Shown: positions 1 through 9,217, numbered from the stretch's first letter. The stretch: 64,000 bases of DNA from Streptomyces albofaciens JCM 4342 (GCF_008634025.1 NZ_PDCM01000002.1:930001-994000); one strand, 5' to 3'. Numbers and translations are program-made. The notes: generated by a model not told the origin, from the sequence alone.

Positions 1-115
1 CAGCTGCCGGAAAACGGCCCTGACCTGCGCGGACAGTGCACCGGAGGGCCGTTGTCAGTGGTCGGGTGCAGACTGAGCGGTATCGGAGACAACGGCGTCC
101 CGGAGGTGTTCCGAC

Positions 116-1213
116 ATGGCATCCGACACCACAGACGTGCTCCTCGCGGTGGGCACGCGCAAAGGGCTCTTCATCGGCCGGCGACGGCGCGGCGACTGGG
201 AGCTGAGCGGACCGCACTTCGCCGCGCAGGCGGTCTACTCGATCGGCATCGACACCCGGCGCTCCACACCCCGGCTGCTGGCCGGCGCGGACAGCGCGCA
301 TTGGGGCCCCTCGGTCTTCCATTCCGACGACCTCGGCGAGACCTGGCGGGAGCCCTCCCGCCCCGCCGTCAAATACCCGCCCGACACGGGCACTTCCCTG
401 GAGCGGGTGTGGCAGCTCCACCCCGCCGGACCGGCCGCTCCGGACGTGGTCTACGCCGGTACGGAGCCCGGCGGGCTGTTCCGGTCGGCGGACGGCGGCG
501 AGACGTTCGAGCTCGTACGGCCCCTCTGGGACCACCCGACCCGCGAGCAGTGGGTGCCCGGCGGTGGCGGCCTCGCGGTCCACACGGTGATCACGGATCC
601 GCGGGACGCGGACGCGGTGACGGTCGCGGTGTCCGCCGCGGGGGTGTTCCGCACGACGGACGGCGGCGCGAGCTGGGCCCCGTCGAACAGCGGCGTGAAG
701 GCCGTGTTCCTGCCGGACCCGGACCCGGAGTTCGGGCAGTGCGTCCACAAGATCGCGCAGGATCCCGTGAACCGTGACCGGCTCTATCTGCAGAACCACT
801 GGGGCGTTTACCGCAGTGACGACGCGGGCGCGCGGTGGACGGACATCGGCGGGGGCCTGCCCTCCGACTTCGGGTTCGCGACGGCGGCCCACCCCCGCCG
901 GGCGGACGTCGCGTACGTCTTCCCCATCACCGCGGACATCGACCGGGTCCCGGCGGAGCACCGGTGCCGGGTGTTCCGCACCGAGGACGCCGGCACGACC
1001 TGGGAGCCGCTCGGCGACGGCCTGCCCCGCGAGGACCACTACGGCACGGTGCTCAGGGACGCGCTGTGCGTCGACGACTCCGACCCCGCGGGCGTCTATT
1101 TCGGCAACCGCAACGGAGAGGTCTTCGCCAGTGCCGACGACGGCGACACCTGGCGGCAACTCGCCTCGCACCTGCCGGACGTGCTCTGCGTACGGGCAGC
1201 CGCCGTCGGGTGA
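116..1213 (+). CDS. BNR/sialidase-like beta-propeller protein
   Basis: A 365-residue protein with repeated propeller blades of the type found in BNR/Asp-box, VPS10 and exo-alpha-sialidase-like proteins. Recurrent Asp-box-like segments are visible (HSDDLGETW, SADGGETF, TTDGGASW, SDDAGARW, TEDAGTTW, SADDGDTW). No signal peptide or membrane segment is seen, so it is probably cytosolic. The ATG is preceded by CGGAGGTG at good spacing. The substrate is unknown: Asp-boxes mark a fold, not sialidase activity, and I see no evidence for a particular glycan target. Confidence 0.85.
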   Translation: MASDTTDVLLAVGTRKGLFIGRRRRGDWELSGPHFAAQAVYSIGIDTRRSTPRLLAGADSAHWGPSVFHSDDLGETWREPSRPAVKYPPDTGTSLERVWQLHPAGPAAPDVVYAGTEPGGLFRSADGGETFELVRPLWDHPTREQWVPGGGGLAVHTVITDPRDADAVTVAVSAAGVFRTTDGGASWAPSNSGVKAVFLPDPDPEFGQCVHKIAQDPVNRDRLYLQNHWGVYRSDDAGARWTDIGGGLPSDFGFATAAHPRRADVAYVFPITADIDRVPAEHRCRVFRTEDAGTTWEPLGDGLPREDHYGTVLRDALCVDDSDPAGVYFGNRNGEVFASADDGDTWRQLASHLPDVLCVRAAAVG

Positions 1214-1332
1214 CCGCCCGGGTGCGACGGGCCCGGCGACAGGAGGAAGAAGGGAGGTGAGCGGCTGGAAGAGCCGGCCGGGATCGGGCCATCGGTTGAA
1301 GTGGATCACCCTGCGGCCAGTAGGGTGACGTC

Positions 1333-2010
1333 GTGGCTGCACGACCTCTTCATGAAATCGTCGAACCCGGCTGGGCCAAGGCACTTGAGCCGGTCGCCGG
1401 GCAGATCGCCAGAATGGGCGAGTTCCTGCGGGCGGAGATCGCCGCGGGACGTACCTATCTCCCGGCCGGCAGTAATGTGCTGCGCGCCTTCCAACAGCCC
1501 TTCGACGACGTACGGGTGCTCATCGTCGGGCAGGACCCGTATCCGACCCCGGGGCACGCGGTGGGGCTGAGCTTCTCCGTCGCGCCGGACGTCCGCCCGC
1601 TGCCCGGAAGCCTGGAGAACATCTACCGCGAGATGGCCTCCGACCTGGGGCTGCCGCGGCCGTCCAACGGCGACCTCACCCCGTGGACGCGGCAGGGTGT
1701 GCTGCTGCTCAACCGGGCCCTGACGACGGCGCCGCGCAAGCCGGCGGCGCACCGGGGCAAGGGCTGGGAGGAGGTCACGGAGCAGGCCATCCGGGCCCTG
1801 GTCGCGCGCGGCCGCCCGATGGTTTCCATACTGTGGGGCCGTGACGCGCGCAATCTGCGTCCGCTGCTCGGCAACCTGCCGGCGGTGGAGTCCGCGCACC
1901 CCTCCCCCATGTCGGCCGACCGGGGTTTCTTCGGCTCGCGCCCGTTCAGCCGGACCAATGACCTGCTGGCGCGGCAGGGGGCCCAGCCGGTGGACTGGCG
2001 ACTGCCCTGA
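1333..2010 (+). CDS. ung: Uracil-DNA glycosylase (family 1)
   Basis: Removes uracil from DNA at the first step of base excision repair. The 225-residue length fits family 1. The water-activating motif GQDPYP lies near residue 60 with catalytic Asp, LLLNRALTT is in the middle, and the minor-groove loop HPSPMS is near residue 190, matching the family HPSPLS motif. The GTG start follows AGGGTG. It stands alone between the BNR protein and the DUF2510 gene. Confidence 0.96.
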   Translation: MAARPLHEIVEPGWAKALEPVAGQIARMGEFLRAEIAAGRTYLPAGSNVLRAFQQPFDDVRVLIVGQDPYPTPGHAVGLSFSVAPDVRPLPGSLENIYREMASDLGLPRPSNGDLTPWTRQGVLLLNRALTTAPRKPAAHRGKGWEEVTEQAIRALVARGRPMVSILWGRDARNLRPLLGNLPAVESAHPSPMSADRGFFGSRPFSRTNDLLARQGAQPVDWRLP

Positions 2011-2051
2011 GGCTCTCCGAGGCCGCGGGAGCGGCGGGATAGTGTGCCCGC

Positions 2052-3125
2052 ATGACGAACGCGAACATCCCTGCGGGCTGGTACGCCGACCCGCAGGGCA
2101 CGCCCGACCGGCTGCGCTGGTGGGACGGCTCCCGGTGGACCGAGCACACGCACCCGGGACAGCAGCCCCGGACTCCGGGTCCGAATGAGGGGCAGGCCGC
2201 CCACCAGGCCCCGGCCCAGGGTCCCGGACAGGCACACGCGGCCCCGGCTCAGCAGGCACCTCAGCAGGGCGGCCAGCCGTACGGGCAGCAGGGGTACGGG
2301 CAGCAGGGCCCCGGTCAGCAGATGCCGCAGCAGTACGCGCCGCAGGCGGCACAGCCGGTGGCAGTGGGGCAACAGGCGGCCGGTCAGCAGATGCCCGGCG
2401 GACAGCCGATGGCGCAGCCGATGCCGGGTGCGCAGCCCGGGTACGGACAGCCGGGCGGCGACCCCGGCAGGGTGCAGCACCAGGTCCAGCAGCAGGCCGG
2501 TGTCGCTCCCACCGCCCAGGGCGGCGGGACGCTGTTCACCGAGCCGGTCCTGGTGGTGAACCAGAAGGCCAAGCTGATCGAGGTGACGAACGAGTACAGC
2601 GTCTTCGACCAGCACGGCAACACCCTCGGCACGGTCGTCCAGGTCGGCCAGAGCACCGCGAAGAAGGTGCTGCGGATCGTTTCCAGCCTCGACCAGTACA
2701 TGACCCACCGGCTGGAGATCCGGGACGCCTACGGGCAGCCGCAGCTGGCGCTCACCCGCCCCGCGAAGTTCATCAAGTCGAAGGTGCTGGTGGAGCGGCC
2801 CGACGGGCAGCCGGTCGGCGAGATCGTGCAGCAGAACGCCATCGGGAAGATCAACTTCGCGTTGATGGCGGGCGGGCAGCAGATCGGCGCCATCAAGGCG
2901 GAGAACTGGCGCGCCTGGAACTTCGCGATCGTCGACCACACCGACACCGAGGTCGCCCGGATCACCAAGACCTGGGAGGGGCTGGCCAAGACGATGTTCA
3001 CCACCGCGGACAACTACGTCCTGCAGATCCACGTCCAGCTCCCCGAACCGCTGCGGAGCCTGGTCGTCGCCACGGCCCTGACCGTGGACACCGCCCTCAA
3101 ACAGGACGCGCGCGGGCTTGGCTGA
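2052..3125 (+). CDS. DUF2510 and phospholipid scramblase-like protein
   Basis: A 357-residue three-part protein. Residues 1-40 form a DUF2510 module (GWYADPQG...RWWDGSRWTEH). Residues about 45-165 are a Gln/Gly/Pro-rich disordered linker with repeated GYGQQG/PGQQMP units. From about residue 170 there is a LURP-one/scramblase-like domain (VNQKAKLIEVTNEYSVFD onward). DUF2510 often sits on actinobacterial envelope-associated proteins. No clear transmembrane segment is visible, so true lipid scrambling is doubtful. Its stop overlaps the proposed start of the next gene, suggesting coupling. Confidence 0.85.
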   Translation: MTNANIPAGWYADPQGTPDRLRWWDGSRWTEHTHPGQQPRTPGPNEGQAAHQAPAQGPGQAHAAPAQQAPQQGGQPYGQQGYGQQGPGQQMPQQYAPQAAQPVAVGQQAAGQQMPGGQPMAQPMPGAQPGYGQPGGDPGRVQHQVQQQAGVAPTAQGGGTLFTEPVLVVNQKAKLIEVTNEYSVFDQHGNTLGTVVQVGQSTAKKVLRIVSSLDQYMTHRLEIRDAYGQPQLALTRPAKFIKSKVLVERPDGQPVGEIVQQNAIGKINFALMAGGQQIGAIKAENWRAWNFAIVDHTDTEVARITKTWEGLAKTMFTTADNYVLQIHVQLPEPLRSLVVATALTVDTALKQDARGLG

Positions 3126-4128
3126 GTCCCGGGGCGGTGCGGCAGGTCCGGTGTCCGGCCATGTTCTCGGCGTGGACTCCGGCGGCTCCGGCCTGCGGAT
3201 CGCCGTGGCCCGCGCGGACGAGGGGGACGCGCGGCCGCTCGCCTCGTACACCTCTCAGGAGCCCGTCGGCACCGGCCCGAAGGGCATGGACGCCCACCAG
3301 CTGCTCAAACAGCTGGTGCCCGCGGCCCAGGACCTGATGCGGGACACCGGTGCCCGGCAGCTGGACGCGGTGTGCGTCGGGGCGGCCGGCATGGCGACGC
3401 TCGGCGACGACCTGCGCGCCGAGCTGCCCGCGGCGCTGGCCGAGGCGTTCGGCGTACGGCGCCTGGCGCTGGCCGCCGACGCGGTGACCGCGTACGCCGG
3501 GGCGCTCGGCCAGACGCCGGGCGCCGTCGTCGCCGCCGGTACCGGCGTCATAGCGATGGGCACCGACCTCACGCCGACGGGCGGCTGGCGCCGTGCCGAC
3601 GGCTGGGGGCACCTGCTGGGCGACTGCGGCAGCGGCGCCTGGATCGGCCGGGCCGGGCTGGAGGCCGCGCTGCGCGCCCACGACGGGCGGGCGGGCGGCT
3701 CGGCCGCGCTGCTGGCCCGTATGGAAGCGGTGTTCGGCCCGGCGGCGGACCTGCCCGGGGCCCTGTACCCGCGCACCGACCGGCCCGCCGTCCTGGCGTC
3801 CTTCGCGCCCGAGGTCGCCGCCTGCGCCGGACATGACACCGTGGCGACGGCGATCCTGAACGAGGCGGCACGCCACCTCGTGGAGGCGGCAGCGGCGGTC
3901 TGTCCTCCGGCGGCGGGCAGCGCGGTGGCCTTCACCGGCGGCCTGCTGCACCTGGGCGAGCCCTTGCTGACGCCGCTGCGCACCGCGTTCGCCGAGCTGC
4001 TCCCGCACGCCCGGCAGGTCCTGGCGGCGGGCGACCCCCTGGAGGGAGCGCTGCGCGTCGCCGCGGCGCTGGCGACGGACGGGTTGCGGCTGCCCAGGGA
4101 CGAGAAGTTGCTGCGGGTCACGGAGTAG
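3118..4128 (+). CDS. BadF/BadG-type ATPase, N-acetylglucosamine kinase-like
   Basis: A 336-residue sugar-kinase-fold ATPase. The N-terminal phosphate-1 motif GVDSGGSGLRIAV, the central VVAAGTGVIAMG and GWGHLLGDCGSGAWIG, and the late FTGGLL motif are typical of the BadF/BadG/BcrA family, which includes N-acetylglucosamine kinases. The TTG at 3118 overlaps the previous stop by 8 bp; a GTG at 3151, giving MSGHVLG, is an alternative start. The substrate is inferred as an amino sugar. No linked transport or deacetylase gene is present. Confidence 0.85.
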   Translation: MAESRGGAAGPVSGHVLGVDSGGSGLRIAVARADEGDARPLASYTSQEPVGTGPKGMDAHQLLKQLVPAAQDLMRDTGARQLDAVCVGAAGMATLGDDLRAELPAALAEAFGVRRLALAADAVTAYAGALGQTPGAVVAAGTGVIAMGTDLTPTGGWRRADGWGHLLGDCGSGAWIGRAGLEAALRAHDGRAGGSAALLARMEAVFGPAADLPGALYPRTDRPAVLASFAPEVAACAGHDTVATAILNEAARHLVEAAAAVCPPAAGSAVAFTGGLLHLGEPLLTPLRTAFAELLPHARQVLAAGDPLEGALRVAAALATDGLRLPRDEKLLRVTE

Positions 4129-4676
4129 GCGCGGCCCCGACGGCGCCCGGTCCGGTGCAGGACGGCCGACGCTCTCCGGTGCAAGCCGGCCGACGCTCTC
4201 CGGTGCGGCCTGGCCGACGCCCAAGGGGTCCGGCCGCCACCGGACAGCATCCTCCGGTCCAATACGCGGACGAAGCGTTCACCCAGCGAGATCAGCACAG
4301 CAGCCCAGGACGTACTGCACCGCCCGCGCATATCGGAAGCGACACCCCGCGCGCCCCATAAATCCCGAAGTTGTCACGGTTCACCCGATACCCCGGGCGC
4401 ACTCCTCCGCCTCCACAGGCCATGCGGCAGCACACCCGCCCCAGCGCGCGCAAGGCGCACTCCGAGGGCGCGGGACAACACGGGAGGCGCGGGCGTGCGG
4501 GCAGGCGTGCGGTCGGGCCGGAACCCCCCGCGCCGAGCCGTCGGGCATGTCGCCGTTCGCCGCCCGATCCGGCCTCTGACCTGGCCATACGCCGCGCGGG
4601 ACAATTCGGGACGGATACCTCCCGACCGAACCCTCCCGCCGCGCGGGGGACCTATGAGGCGTTAGCATGCGACGCC
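4129..4676. other. Gene-poor spacer with a 20-bp direct repeat
   Basis: No convincing gene in 548 bases. A 20-bp unit (CGGCCGACGCTCTCCGGTGC) occurs at 4163-4182 and 4187-4206, with a degraded third copy after it. Reading frames on both strands are open only because of GC bias and have neither family resemblance nor plausible ribosome binding sites. A TAGCAT at 4663-4668, 8 nt before the next ATG, could be a -10 element but lacks a clear -35 partner. Confidence 0.6.
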
Positions 4677-5636
4677 ATGAGTTCCCCCACTGGGCCCGCA
4701 CCCGGCTCGCCCCGCTTTGACGAAGTTTCTCCGAGCTCGGGCGCCGCTCCCGGCCTGCCTGTACGAATGCCGCGTCCCCGGCAGTCCGGTCGGCACCGCC
4801 GCCCGGAGCCCGTCGTCGCGCCCGAGGGCGCGCCCGCCCTGGTCCTCGCCGTACCCGGCGCCCCCTCCGCCGCCGCGCGCGGCCTGGCGTCCGAGGTGAC
4901 CAGCATCGCGCGCTCCGAGCTGCCCGGCCTCGACGCCCGGGTCGGCTACGTGGACGGCGGCGACGAGGAGTACCCGTCGCTGGAGGCCGTGCTCGCGCAG
5001 GCCGCCGCCGAGCAGAAGGCCCGCGTCGGCGACGGTGCGCGGCCCGAGCAGCAGGGCCCGCCCGCGGTGGTCGTCCCGCTGCTGGCCGGACCGGACAGCG
5101 CGCTGCTCCGGCGCATACGCCAGGCCATCATGAACAGCGGTTCGGCCGCCGAGCTGACCGATGTGCTCGGCCCGCACCCGCTGCTCGCCGAGGCCCTGCA
5201 CGTACGCCTCTCCGAGGCCGGTCTGGCACGCGCCGACCGCGCCCGCCTGTTCACGGTCGCGACGGCCGCGGACGGCATCGTCCTCGCCACCGTCGGCGGC
5301 GACGAGGCGGTACAGGCCGCCGGGATCACCGGCATGCTGCTGTCCGCGCGCCTGGCCGTACCGGTGCTGGCCGCGGCGCTGGACGAGGAGGGCGCCATCG
5401 CGCGTACGGCCGACGAACTGCGCTCCTCGGGCTCGCAGCAGCTGGCCCTGGCCCCGTACCTGATCGGTCCCGAGATCGCCGACGGCCTGGTGGGGGCGGC
5501 GGCAGCGGAAGCGGGCTGCTCGGCCGCGGAGCCGCTGGGCGCGTACGGCACGGTCGGCCGCCTGGTGCTGTCGAACTACGCGTCGGCGCTGGGCATCAAG
5601 CTCCAGTCGGCGGGCCAGGGCACGCCGGTACGGTGA
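4677..5636 (+). CDS. CbiX/sirohydrochlorin-chelatase-like protein lacking catalytic histidines
   Basis: A 319-residue protein of the CbiX/SirB chelatase family fold, which inserts Co or Fe into sirohydrochlorin-type rings. The framework is recognisable: APALVLAVPGAPSAAARGLA at the usual N-terminal strand-loop, PAVVVPLLAGPDSALLRR, LGPHPLLAEAL and VLATVGGDEAV. The usual metal-ligand motif HGS in the first loop reads PGA here, and the second conserved His after the VPL strand is also missing. Chelatase activity is therefore doubtful. The first 40 residues are a Pro-rich tail. The ATG at 4677 was chosen because upstream in-frame sequence is low-complexity. Confidence 0.75.
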   Translation: MSSPTGPAPGSPRFDEVSPSSGAAPGLPVRMPRPRQSGRHRRPEPVVAPEGAPALVLAVPGAPSAAARGLASEVTSIARSELPGLDARVGYVDGGDEEYPSLEAVLAQAAAEQKARVGDGARPEQQGPPAVVVPLLAGPDSALLRRIRQAIMNSGSAAELTDVLGPHPLLAEALHVRLSEAGLARADRARLFTVATAADGIVLATVGGDEAVQAAGITGMLLSARLAVPVLAAALDEEGAIARTADELRSSGSQQLALAPYLIGPEIADGLVGAAAAEAGCSAAEPLGAYGTVGRLVLSNYASALGIKLQSAGQGTPVR

Positions 5637-5650
5637 CCGCCGCATGACGC

Positions 5651-5683
5651 CAGGGCCGCTTCCCGGTACGGGGAGCGGCCCTG
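5651..5683. terminator. Strong bidirectional hairpin between convergent genes
   Basis: CAGGGCCGCT at 5651-5660 pairs perfectly with AGCGGCCCTG at 5674-5683, with further G-C pairing inward. It lies between the chelatase-like gene and the convergent lactonase gene. There is no long T-tract, which is common in Streptomyces. Confidence 0.75.
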
Positions 5684-5749
5684 CGGCTTACCGGCGGCTT
5701 CGGACTGCCGGCGGCCCGGACTCACCGGGCCCGCCCCGCCCGCCCCCTC

Positions 5750-6841
5750 TCAGACGAACACCACGCAGGAAGCAGCCGGCGCCTCGATCGCCCCGCCGCG
5801 TTCCGGCACGCCGGTGCGGGTGTCGACGGCGAACCAGGTCACGTCGCCCGAGCGCTCGTTGGCGGCGTACAGATGCCGTCCTCCGGGGTGCAGCGCCAGG
5901 TCGCGGGGCCAGTGTCCGCCGCACGGAACAGTGGTGACCAGGGAGACCCCCTCCATCGACGGGTCGATGGTGAGGACCGAGATGCTGTCGTGCCCCCGGT
6001 TGGCCGCCCAGGCGAAGCGGCCGTCGGGCGAGACGACCAGCTCGGAGGGGTAGTTGTCCGCCGCCTCCGCCTCCCCGGCCGTGTCCGCGTGCGCATCCGC
6101 GTCCGTGTGCGCGTCCGGCGGCAGGATCGCCGTCTCGGTCAGCGGTGTGAGGGTGCCGGTGGTGGCGTCCCAGCGGCAGGGCGTGACCGTGGAGGCCAGT
6201 TCGTTGACGACGTACGCGTGGCCGCCGCGCGGGTGGAAGGTGAGGTGCCGGGGTCCGCTGCCGGGCCGCAGCGGCACTTCGTGGCGTACGGCGAGCTGCC
6301 CGTCGGCCGTCGGGGGTTCGCAGACGCGTACGGAATCGGTGCCCAGGTCGACGCTGAGCAGCCAGCGGCCGGTGGGGTCGGGCACCACGGCGTGCGCGTG
6401 CGGGCCCTCCTGGCGGCCGGGGTGCGGGCCGCTCCCTTCGTGCCGGACCACGGCGGCCGGTTCGGCGAGGCCGCCGTCGGCCCGTACGGGCAGCGCGCTG
6501 ACGCTGCCGGAGCTGTAGTTGGCCGTCATCAGGTGCCCGGCCCAGAGGGCGAGGTGGGTGGGGGCGGCGCCCCGCACCGGCACGGGCGCGCCGAGCGGCC
6601 GCGGCCCGTCCTCCGTGAGCGCGAAGGCGGCGGCCGCGCCGTCGGACGTCTCGCTCACCGCGTACAGGTGGCGTCCGTCGGGCGCGGGGACGAGGTAGCT
6701 GGGGTCGTCGACCTCGTCCGTGGCGTGCAGCGGGCTCAGGGCCCCCGACTCCGGGTCGACCGCCGCCGTGACGATCCCGCGCCCGCCCGCCGACGTGAAC
6801 GACCCGATGTACGCCCGCCGCCCGTTGCCTGTCGTGCCCAT
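5750..6841 (-). CDS. Lactonase-family seven-bladed propeller (6-phosphogluconolactonase-like)
   Basis: A 363-residue protein of the YbhE/Pgl lactonase family, a cytosolic beta-propeller that can hydrolyse 6-phosphogluconolactone or related lactones. Typical segments are AYIGSFTSAGGRGI at the N terminus, HAVVPDPTGRWLLSVDLGTDSV with its conserved His-Ala-Val, SGPRHLTFHPRGGHAYVVNEL, and NRGHDSISVL near the C terminus. A short Asp/Ala/His-rich insertion (DAHTDADAHADT) lies near residue 245. The start follows GGGGAGCCG. True Pgl activity is not proven because the family is functionally mixed. Confidence 0.88.
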   Translation of the reverse strand: MGTTGNGRRAYIGSFTSAGGRGIVTAAVDPESGALSPLHATDEVDDPSYLVPAPDGRHLYAVSETSDGAAAAFALTEDGPRPLGAPVPVRGAAPTHLALWAGHLMTANYSSGSVSALPVRADGGLAEPAAVVRHEGSGPHPGRQEGPHAHAVVPDPTGRWLLSVDLGTDSVRVCEPPTADGQLAVRHEVPLRPGSGPRHLTFHPRGGHAYVVNELASTVTPCRWDATTGTLTPLTETAILPPDAHTDADAHADTAGEAEAADNYPSELVVSPDGRFAWAANRGHDSISVLTIDPSMEGVSLVTTVPCGGHWPRDLALHPGGRHLYAANERSGDVTWFAVDTRTGVPERGGAIEAPAASCVVFV

Positions 6842-6946
6842 CGGCTCCCCGCCTGCCCTTCGTCCGCCCTACACACCGTACGGAGTTGTACGCGTACGCG
6901 CCGACGCTAACAGCCCGCCGGGGGCGCCAGGAGGGCTCGCCCGGCC

Positions 6947-8440
6947 TCAGGCGTCGGCCAGCGGTGCCCGTGGGTGGCTGCGCAGCGGCGCGGCGAGTTC
7001 GGCCAGCGCTCGTTCCAGGCCGTGGAGGTGGGCGAGGGCCGGCTCCAGGGCGGGCGGGTGCGGGGCGGCGGCCGGGTTGGCGGCCGCCGCTTCGCGGGCC
7101 TGCTGAGGCGTGGTGAGCGCTTCGACGGCGGCTTCCACGCGCTGGCAGGCGGCGGTGAGACGGGCGTCGTGCGAGGCCTCGGGGTCGGCGGCGACGGCCG
7201 CCAGACCGCGTACCTCGCGGGCACAGTCGTCCAGCAGCGCCAGCACCCGCCGCGCCCGCTCCTTGCGCGCGCGCATCGGAGCCAGCGGGTGCACCAGCGG
7301 CGAGAGCGAGAGGCGTACGCGGCGCAGCAGCAGCTCCAGCTCGGCGACGAGCGGGGCCGGGTCGGCCGTGGCGCTGCCGGCGATGCGCGCGGCGGCCTCG
7401 GCGGTGCAGCGGTGCACACAGCGCAGGGCGCGCTGGATCCAGGCGTCCGTCGTGGAGTGCGTGGTGACGGGCAGCACCACCAGGACGGCCAGCATCACGC
7501 TCAGCACACCGACGCCGGTCTCGGCGAGGCGCAGCGCGAGCAGGCCGGGGTCCAGCACGCCGAGCAGCCCGTACAGCAGGGCGACCAGCAAGGTCACCGC
7601 GAGCATGTTCCAGGTGTAGGAGACCGGCGACGCGTAGAAGATCGAGAAGACGCAGACGGCGATCAGGGCGGCGGTGGGCGCCACGGCGCCGTGCAGCGGT
7701 ACGGCGATCAGCAGCCCGGCGGGGATGCCGAGCAGCGTGCCCAGCATCCGGCGGAAGCCACGGACCACGGTCTCACCGCGCGAGGCGGTGTTGACGAAGA
7801 TCCACCAGGTGGCGCCGACGGCCCAGTACCAGCGTTCGTGGGAGATCAGCTGGCCCGCCAGCAGGGCGAAGGCCCCGGCGGCGGTCGCCTGGAGCGCCTG
7901 GCGGGTCGTCGCCCGGGCGAGTCCCCTGCCGCCGGAGAGGGCCGGTGCGGCGGGCGGGGGCGTACGGCGCTCGTAGCACCACAGGCCGAAGCGGACGACC
8001 GAGCAGGCCACGAGGGAGAGCGCGGTGGCGGCGTACAGCTCGGGCAGCTGCTCCGGGACCGTACGCAGGAACTGCGCCTCGAAGAACGACATGAACGCGA
8101 AGATGCCGAGGGCGTTGCCGCGCGGCCCCCACCGGCGGGCGTAGACGCCGACGCCGACCATGGCGAGGAAGGCCACGTCCCGGACGACGGGGTGATCGTG
8201 CAGTAGCGCCGCCGCGGCGAGGACCGGGAAGCCGGCCAGGGGCAGCAGGGCCGTGGTGACCATCTGGCCGCGGACCGTCGTATCCGCCACGGTGAACAGG
8301 GCGAGCAGCGCGGCGAGCCCGCCCACCACGGCGCCGACCAGCGAGTGCCCGACGAGGCCGCACACGGCCACCGCCGCCGCGACGCCCAGGACGGCCCGGG
8401 TGGCGCTGCGCAGCCGCAGCCGCCCCGGATCCGGCGCCAT
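6947..8440 (-). CDS. FUSC-family membrane protein
   Basis: A 497-residue inner-membrane protein of the fusaric-acid-resistance/aromatic acid exporter-like superfamily. There are about four hydrophobic helices in the N-terminal 150 residues, a loop, then the FUSC_2-type block (ISHERWYWAVGATWWIFVNTASRGETVVRGFRR). More helices and a long Ala-rich cytosolic helical tail follow. The ATG at 8440 follows GAAGAGGG; a GTG at 8458 is possible. It resembles the FUSC protein at 19400, especially the WYWAV...VF.NTAS motif. The substrate is unknown. Confidence 0.85.
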   Translation of the reverse strand: MAPDPGRLRLRSATRAVLGVAAAVAVCGLVGHSLVGAVVGGLAALLALFTVADTTVRGQMVTTALLPLAGFPVLAAAALLHDHPVVRDVAFLAMVGVGVYARRWGPRGNALGIFAFMSFFEAQFLRTVPEQLPELYAATALSLVACSVVRFGLWCYERRTPPPAAPALSGGRGLARATTRQALQATAAGAFALLAGQLISHERWYWAVGATWWIFVNTASRGETVVRGFRRMLGTLLGIPAGLLIAVPLHGAVAPTAALIAVCVFSIFYASPVSYTWNMLAVTLLVALLYGLLGVLDPGLLALRLAETGVGVLSVMLAVLVVLPVTTHSTTDAWIQRALRCVHRCTAEAAARIAGSATADPAPLVAELELLLRRVRLSLSPLVHPLAPMRARKERARRVLALLDDCAREVRGLAAVAADPEASHDARLTAACQRVEAAVEALTTPQQAREAAAANPAAAPHPPALEPALAHLHGLERALAELAAPLRSHPRAPLADA

Positions 8441-8916
8441 GAACACCCTCTTCACCACGGTTTCCCACCCTTCTGCGAGTCAGCTCGGTATGCCGGCCGC
8501 GGACCGGCGGCGCCGCGCGGCGCCGGTTTTCCGCATCAAAAAAGCGCCGCGGGATCGGATCCGCAGCGCCATCGACCGGCCTATGACAACATCAACACTA
8601 CCGTTGGCTCAACAGAGTCCCTGAACACTGAGCCATTGGCCCAGGAGAGACGGGTGGTCTCGGGCCAGAAGGTGGCCAATGGCGCGGCTCATTGCCCGGT
8701 GCACGCATCGCCCACGCTCACCGCCGCCCCGCCGCAGCCCTCACCGCTGCCCCGCCGCCGCCCTCACCGCCTCTGCGCCACCGCCTTCCCGTCGCTGCCC
8801 TCGCCACCGCCCCGTCCGCACCTCTCCGCCCGCGCCTCCCCGCACCGAGCTCCGCCTCACTCGCGCCCCGCTCGCGCCCCACGCGTCTCATCCGAGCGTC
8901 CACATCGCGGAACACC
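8441..8916. other. Intergenic control region with a CCAAT-like inverted repeat
   Basis: No gene is supported here. GCCATTGGCC at 8632-8641 and GGCCAATGGC at 8674-8683 form a perfect 10-bp inverted repeat with a 32-nt spacer. GGCCATTGG recurs before the Lrp gene near 10715, so it might be a regulator site. The rest, 8690-8900, is C/T-rich low-complexity DNA. Confidence 0.5.
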
Positions 8917-8954
8917 CTGACCGCGTGCATCCCCCACGCATTACCCTCGTCGTC
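8917..8954 (+). promoter_or_regulatory. Promoter giving a leaderless mini-gene
   Basis: CTGACC at 8917-8922 (-35), a 19-nt spacer and TACCCT at 8942-8947 (-10, fitting TANNNT) are followed 7 nt later by the ATG at 8955. That spacing places the transcript start at the start codon, as in leaderless actinobacterial genes. The geometry matches the promoter of the sulfonate leader peptide at 24629-24665. Confidence 0.55.
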
Positions 8955-9038
8955 ATGTCCGCACCCGCACGCCTCCTCTGTCTCGCGCTCTTCGCGAACT
9001 CGGCCTGGTGCGTCGACGACGGGCTCTGTCGCGGCTGA
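8955..9038 (+). CDS. Candidate cysteine-containing leader peptide upstream of YeeE/YedE
   Basis: A 27-codon frame beginning MSAPARLLCLALFANSAW and ending CVDDGLCRG, with three Cys codons (TGT, TGC, TGT). It has no Shine-Dalgarno sequence but sits exactly 7 nt after a -10 box, so leaderless translation is likely. It lies 180 nt before a predicted thiosulfate/sulfur transporter, where a Cys-rich peptide could report on cysteinyl-tRNA supply. It is not the common HxDL-type sulfur leader. That it is a real gene is an inference from position, promoter and composition. Confidence 0.5.
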   Translation: MSAPARLLCLALFANSAWCVDDGLCRG

Positions 9039-9076
9039 AGCCCGCCGCCTGGGCCTGCCCGCCGAGTCCCGCCCGC

Positions 9077-9094
9077 CCGTGCCGTACGGCACGG
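9077..9094. promoter_or_regulatory. 18-bp perfect palindrome before the YeeE gene
   Basis: CCGTGCCGTACGGCACGG is self-complementary over 18 bp with no spacer. It lies between the candidate leader peptide and the transporter start. With no loop it fits a dimeric-regulator operator better than a terminator, although an RNA hairpin with a 4-nt loop is possible. Confidence 0.45.
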
Positions 9095-9217
9095 TGTCGG
9101 CGTAGGTGAATCCTCCTCCGCTCCCCCGGAGACCTTCCCGGGGCGACGTGCGCCCGAGGCACCCCGGAAACCTCCGCCCGCCGTTCTCTTTCCCCGCTCA
9201 CCTTCACGGAGCCCGCT

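Noticed and set aside
4155..4361. A 68-codon frame after the BadF-type kinase
   Set aside because: Its first half is encoded by the 24-bp-period direct repeat, and it has no SD or relatives.
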